From assembly GCA_964581605.1 (NCBI GenBank), contig CAZOPF010000119.1, positions 1-16,586 of the forward strand: 16,586 nucleotides of DNA, given 5' to 3'. Below are positions 14,270 through 16,586 of this stretch, one piece after another. Position numbers and translations under genes: made by a program. This stretch comes from CAADGU01 sp964581605. Its GTDB lineage: Bacteria > Chloroflexota > Anaerolineae > Promineifilales > Promineifilaceae. Numbering within the stretch: the first letter of the stretch is position 1; each line of letters opens with the position of its first letter. The notes under the pieces were generated by a model. It had not been told where the DNA came from. It did no database searches and saw only the letters and a program-made list of their open reading frames with translations.

Positions 14270-15307
14270 CTAACGCATCAAAAAACTGGTCAGCATTTCC
14301 TGGATATTTTCCAGTTCGGGCAGTTCATCCACGCGCTCAATTTTGATATGCAAATGATCGGCCAATGGCTCTATGAATTGAGCCACTGACTCTGACCTGA
14401 CCCGAATGATACCCGGCCGTAACCGCAGCCGCGCCAGTATTTGAGCAACCTTCATGGGCATGTTTCCCCACATTTCGTCAAACGCTGGCTCAGATAGCAT
14501 CGTGTCATTACCCAGGATCATACCGCTGGCTGGTTCTACGATGAGAAGGTTGTAGGGATAATACGGTCGGGGCAATTTTCCCAACACCGGCACAGGCATC
14601 CAGGAAAAGTCCAGGTCAATTCGGCCCATCGTTGGCGGCAGGCTCTCCAACAAAGCCAACGCCTTCCTGTCCATATAAACAGGGACGGGCCGATTCTCAG
14701 GCTGTGGCGCTGGCTGCCATTGATCGTGCCACACCCATGCGCCATCCTTTTGTGTTGGCACACGAACCATATAAACATCTTCATCATCCGCACGCACGGC
14801 CAACAGGGTAGGGTCACTTTTTAGGCGGGCCGCCACGTCAAGCGTTTGCTCAACAGCATGAGCCAGGAAGCGCGCTTCAGCGGCCGACAGATACCACGGC
14901 ACCATCCCCGGCGCATAACTTTGAAACTGCGGCCAGGCCTGTTTCCCACGATATTTCAGGCCTAGCTGTTTGATCACATCCCGATCTTTTTGGTGCAATG
15001 TATTACGGTCTTCAAAGGACGCCTGTAATTGAGGCGTATTCAAAACCAGGTCTGGCGTCAGGTATGGGCCGGCTTGCTGCATATTCCAAAAGCCAGCCAG
15101 CCCTTGTTCGCCTAAATAAACAGCCACCGCATAATGTTCACCTAATGCACCCATCACGCTGACAAACCCCACTTCGCCAGTTTCCGGGTTTTGTATGCCA
15201 AAAAGGTCCATCTCGTCCATCCACTCCCAGGGGGCTAATTCTTTGAGGCGATCCATTAAAGTATAAAGTTGTCGCCACTCCTGCATCGTCGGGCTAACTT
15301 CATCCAT
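14270..15307 (-). CDS. Protein of unknown function (resembles DUF7309/DUF6930-type proteins)
   Basis: This 345-residue protein has no signal peptide or membrane helix. The N-terminal half carries PWEWMDEMDLFGIQNPETGE (26-45) and VMGALGEHYAVAVYLGEQGL (51-70), then YRGKQAWPQFQSYAPG (119-134). This pattern matches my memory of a bacterial family labelled DUF7309 paired with a C-terminal DUF6930; the labels are recalled and unverified. The C-terminal half has a beta-rich segment and a last alpha/beta unit (about 285-345) with RPGIIRVRSESVAQFIEPLA. The start is well supported: AAGGAG (complement of 15314-15319) lies 6 bases before the ATG at 15305-15307. It follows the aminotransferase by 18 bases on the same strand, so the two are probably cotranscribed, but this gives no clear functional hint. 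Confidence 0.7.
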   Translation of the reverse strand: MDEVSPTMQEWRQLYTLMDRLKELAPWEWMDEMDLFGIQNPETGEVGFVSVMGALGEHYAVAVYLGEQGLAGFWNMQQAGPYLTPDLVLNTPQLQASFEDRNTLHQKDRDVIKQLGLKYRGKQAWPQFQSYAPGMVPWYLSAAEARFLAHAVEQTLDVAARLKSDPTLLAVRADDEDVYMVRVPTQKDGAWVWHDQWQPAPQPENRPVPVYMDRKALALLESLPPTMGRIDLDFSWMPVPVLGKLPRPYYPYNLLIVEPASGMILGNDTMLSEPAFDEMWGNMPMKVAQILARLRLRPGIIRVRSESVAQFIEPLADHLHIKIERVDELPELENIQEMLTSFLMR

Positions 15308-15313
15308 CAGATT

Positions 15314-15319
15314 CTCCTT
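15314..15319 (-). promoter_or_regulatory. Ribosome binding site of the DUF gene
   Basis: AAGGAG on the minus strand, 6 bases before the start codon, sits within the 18-base gap after the aminotransferase stop and fixes the start. Confidence 0.8.
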
Positions 15320-15325
15320 TTTTAA

Positions 15326-16477
15326 TCATAGTTTTCGCAATCGCCGGGCGGCCTCATCCAATATCGCCTGTGATTTACAAAAAGCAAAACGAGCCAGCCG
15401 TCCGCCATCGGCCGGATTGTGATAAAAGGCGCTGGGCGGAATGGCAGCCACGCCCACTTCAGTTGTCAGATAACGGCAAAACGTCACATCATCGGGAAAT
15501 CCTGAGGCTGTAATATCTACCATGACGAAATAGGTGCCTGCGGGAGGAATGGGCGGCAAACCGGCCTGGTGCAGCACTGACATGAGGTAATCGCGCCGGG
15601 ACTGGTAATCCTCTATGAGTTGGCGGTAATAAGCATCATCGGCGGCAAGGGCAACGGCCGCTGCTTCTTGCAAGGGGGCCGCCCCACAAAAGGTCATAAA
15701 CTGGTGTGTGCGAAAAGCAGCCTGCAACAAATGCGCCCGGGCAATGACCCAACCGATTTTCCAGCCGGTGACACTGAAGGTTTTGCCCAGGCTGGAAATG
15801 GTGAGGGTGCGGCCAGCCATGCCGGGGAATTGGGCCAGCAGGTGGTGGGTACGGCCGTCGAACACAATGTGCTCATACACCTCATCCGTTAGCGCGATGA
15901 CATCATGCTCCTGGCATAGTTCAGCGATCAGCCCCAATTCTTCATGGCTAAACACTTTGCCAGTTGGGTTATGCGGTGTATTGATGATGATCAATTTGGT
16001 CTTGTGGTTGAACATCGCCGCTAACTCGGCTCGATCAATCTGCCATTCTGGCTGGCGCAGGGTATAAAAGCGGGGAATACCACCAGCCAGAATTACGTTG
16101 GGCACATAGGAATCATAAAATGGTTCAAAAATTATGACCTCGTCGCCAGGATTGACCAACCCCAACACGGCCGCACACAGCGCTTCGGTGGCCCCATGTG
16201 TTACCAGAACTTCCCGGTCAGGGTCAGCTTCTAACCCATAATGGCGCTGCATTTTGGCGGCAATGGCTTGTTTTAAGGAAGGACGGCCGTAGCTGGGCGC
16301 ATACTGGTTTACATCGGCCGCGATGGCGGCTCTGGCTGCCTCTTTCAGAAACGCAGGCGCAGCAAAATCTGGAAAACCCTGCCCCAGATTGACAGCCTGA
16401 TGTTGCACAGCCAGGGCGGTCATTTCGGTGAAAATCGTTATCCCAAATTGTTGTATACGGTTTGCCAGGTAAGACAT
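15326..16477 (-). CDS. Pyridoxal-phosphate-dependent aminotransferase, class I/II (fold type I)
   Basis: This 383-residue cytosolic enzyme transfers an amino group between an amino acid and a 2-oxo acid. The PLP lysine is Lys232 in SSLGKTFSVTGWKIG. Other signature residues are Asn170 in NTPHNPTG, Asp198 in DEVYEH and the substrate-carboxylate arginine Arg363 in RLARFAF. The NLGQGFPDF (30-38) and YAPSYGRPSLKQA (59-71) stretches and the KTFSVTGWKIGW motif are closest to the kynurenine/methionine aminotransferase (YbdL-like) group, so glutamine, methionine or aromatic amino acids are plausible substrates. The length is normal and the protein complete. The ATG at 16475-16477 gives a typical N-terminus but has no Shine-Dalgarno: the bases before it lead straight into an octamer tandem array. 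It is followed at 18 bases by the DUF gene. Confidence 0.93.
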   Translation of the reverse strand: MSYLANRIQQFGITIFTEMTALAVQHQAVNLGQGFPDFAAPAFLKEAARAAIAADVNQYAPSYGRPSLKQAIAAKMQRHYGLEADPDREVLVTHGATEALCAAVLGLVNPGDEVIIFEPFYDSYVPNVILAGGIPRFYTLRQPEWQIDRAELAAMFNHKTKLIIINTPHNPTGKVFSHEELGLIAELCQEHDVIALTDEVYEHIVFDGRTHHLLAQFPGMAGRTLTISSLGKTFSVTGWKIGWVIARAHLLQAAFRTHQFMTFCGAAPLQEAAAVALAADDAYYRQLIEDYQSRRDYLMSVLHQAGLPPIPPAGTYFVMVDITASGFPDDVTFCRYLTTEVGVAAIPPSAFYHNPADGGRLARFAFCKSQAILDEAARRLRKL

Positions 16478-16484
16478 TTTTAGG

Positions 16485-16586
16485 TGGTTGGGTGTTTAGG
16501 TATTTGAGTGTTTGAGTGTTTGAGTGTTTGAGTGTTTGGGTGTTTGAGTGTTTGGGTGTTTGAGTGTTTGGGTGTTTGGGTGTTTG
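16485..16586. repeat. Octanucleotide tandem array (TGTTTGAG/TGTTTGGG), about 12.75 units, running off the window
   Basis: From 16485 to the window end the plus strand is an unbroken 8-base period. It begins with degenerate units (TGGTTGGG, TGTTTAGG, TATTTGAG) and then continues as TGTTTGAG and TGTTTGGG units. The full length is unknown because it continues past the edge. It starts 7 bases upstream of the aminotransferase ATG and so occupies the place of its leader and promoter. Confidence 0.95.

Overview
The window looks like chromosomal DNA of an uncultured or environmental Chloroflexota bacterium (Anaerolineae-like). This is inferred from style, not from a marker gene. The cues are lipoproteins with V/E/T-rich or P/T-rich linkers behind the lipid-anchored cysteine, GAF-rich soluble histidine kinases, intergenic short tandem repeats, and a very strong excess of the palindrome ACGGCCGT inside genes. 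No rRNA, tRNA, CRISPR array, insertion sequence or phage gene was seen.

Layout. (1) 1-2348, minus strand: a thiolase, a small in-frame downstream ORF of uncertain status, and an FkbM-type methyltransferase. (2) 2368-6413, plus strand: a phosphonate/phosphate-type ABC importer in the order phnD-phnC-phnE. It starts from a near-consensus promoter and has a strong intrinsic terminator directly after phnD. The permease is unusual: it has an N-terminal extracytoplasmic domain and a large multi-helix insertion that splits the PhnE fold. (3) 6422-10612, minus strand: an M23 peptidase lipoprotein, a membrane-anchored beta-propeller protein with a Trp/Arg-rich repeat region and a C-terminal domain that looks like a degenerate M15 peptidase, and a small protein of unknown function. 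The propeller gene appears to be read from a leaderless promoter. (4) 10613-10948: a 336-base divergent intergenic region with a hairpin. (5) 10949-14244, plus strand: a GAF-GAF histidine kinase followed by a receiver-histidine-kinase hybrid, probably a phosphorelay. (6) 14270-16477, minus strand: a DUF protein and a class I/II aminotransferase, whose upstream region is an octanucleotide tandem array that runs off the end of the window.

How the parts fit. The importer is a self-contained uptake unit. The propeller and M23 genes overlap or abut and probably form a cell-envelope pair. The two kinases form a signalling pair with no output domain in view. The thiolase, methyltransferase, aminotransferase and DUF gene are ordinary metabolic or unknown genes.

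The most unusual signals are genome-style ones. A HIP1-like overrepresented palindrome runs through nearly every gene. Four different short tandem repeat arrays sit exactly at gene boundaries, and at one of them a lipoprotein signal peptide and a stop codon lie in repeat-like DNA. I found no clear new defence or mobile system. The best candidates for undescribed biology are the PhnE architecture and the Trp/Arg-repeat propeller-M15-like protein.
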